This document shows positions 5,058-5,153 of a DNA stretch of 5,153 nt, piece by piece (within the stretch, counting starts at the first letter, position 1; each line of letters opens with the position of its first letter). Source of the DNA: Clostridiaceae bacterium (GTDB lineage: Bacteria > Bacillota > Clostridia > Saccharofermentanales > UBA5734); NCBI GenBank assembly GCA_012727965.1, contig JAAYFZ010000152.1, positions 1 through 5,153 of the forward strand, read 5' to 3'. The translations under genes and the position numbers were made by a program. The notes under the pieces were generated by a model. That model made no database searches. It was not told the DNA's origin and was given only the letters and a program-made list of their open reading frames with translations.

Positions 5058-5153
5058 TCAGGAATCGCTCTGAAGATCCAATATCATTAATGTTAAATCC
5101 AAGGGTCTGTCAAATTTGAATCCGATCTTTCTCATTACGGTATTTGTTTTAAA
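5058..5153 (-). CDS. Probable GNAT-family acetyltransferase, C-terminal fragment
   Basis: On the minus strand an open frame enters from the right edge of the window and ends at TGA (plus coordinates 5058-5060), giving 31 residues. The segment TNTVMRKIGFKFDR resembles the conserved C-terminal pattern of RimJ/RimL-type GNAT N-acetyltransferases, in which S-x-x-V-M-x-K-x-G-F/M-K-F follows the acetyl-CoA-binding helix. The rest, PLDLTLMILDLQSDS, would be the last beta strand and tail. Substrate cannot be judged. The gene converges on the membrane-protein gene and would share the terminator region between them. The assignment rests on one short motif, so chance is possible; the sequence beyond the window would settle it. 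Confidence 0.45.
   Translation of the reverse strand, partial: FKTNTVMRKIGFKFDRPLDLTLMILDLQSDS

Overview
The window looks like chromosomal DNA from a low-to-moderate GC Firmicute, most likely of the class Clostridia. The gene order mutS-mutL-miaA-hfq with lexA next to it is typical of that group. Other pointers are Gram-positive-type Shine-Dalgarno sites (GGAGGT before hfq), a MutL of the endonuclease type with no sign of MutH, and a CGAAC-N4-GTTCG type SOS box. Genus cannot be assigned from the sequence alone.

Layout. Positions 1-228 hold the 3' end of mutS, which overlaps mutL by ATGA. mutL (225-2164) carries an apparent one-base deletion near 2001-2003. The reading frame as given stops at 2045, but the conserved MutL C-terminus continues in another frame to 2164. 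miaA (2187-3167) follows closely. An 89-bp gap with an 8-bp inverted repeat precedes hfq (3257-3595). hfq runs tail to tail into lexA (minus strand, 3557-4186), and their coding regions overlap by 39 bp. A 191-bp divergent intergenic region carries a clear lexA promoter (TTGACA, 17 bp, TATGAT on the minus strand) whose -35 box is overlapped by a near-consensus LexA operator. On the other side of it lies an unrecognised 170-residue protein with one membrane segment (4378-4890). A strong terminator, a perfect 13-bp inverted repeat and the probable 3' end of a minus-strand acetyltransferase gene close the window.

How the genes fit together. MutS and MutL are the mismatch-repair pair, and both carry visible sliding-clamp-binding motifs (QLDLF in MutS, QPLLVP in MutL). 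MiaA modifies tRNA and Hfq is an RNA-binding Sm-like protein. LexA is the SOS repressor. The most interesting item is the unknown membrane protein. It sits divergent from lexA across a shared LexA box, as do yneA in Bacillus and sosA in Staphylococcus, which encode SOS-induced cell-division inhibitors. It resembles neither in visible domain content, so it is a candidate for an undescribed SOS-regulated membrane effector. The Hfq is also unusual, because several positions that contact RNA in other Hfq proteins are changed.
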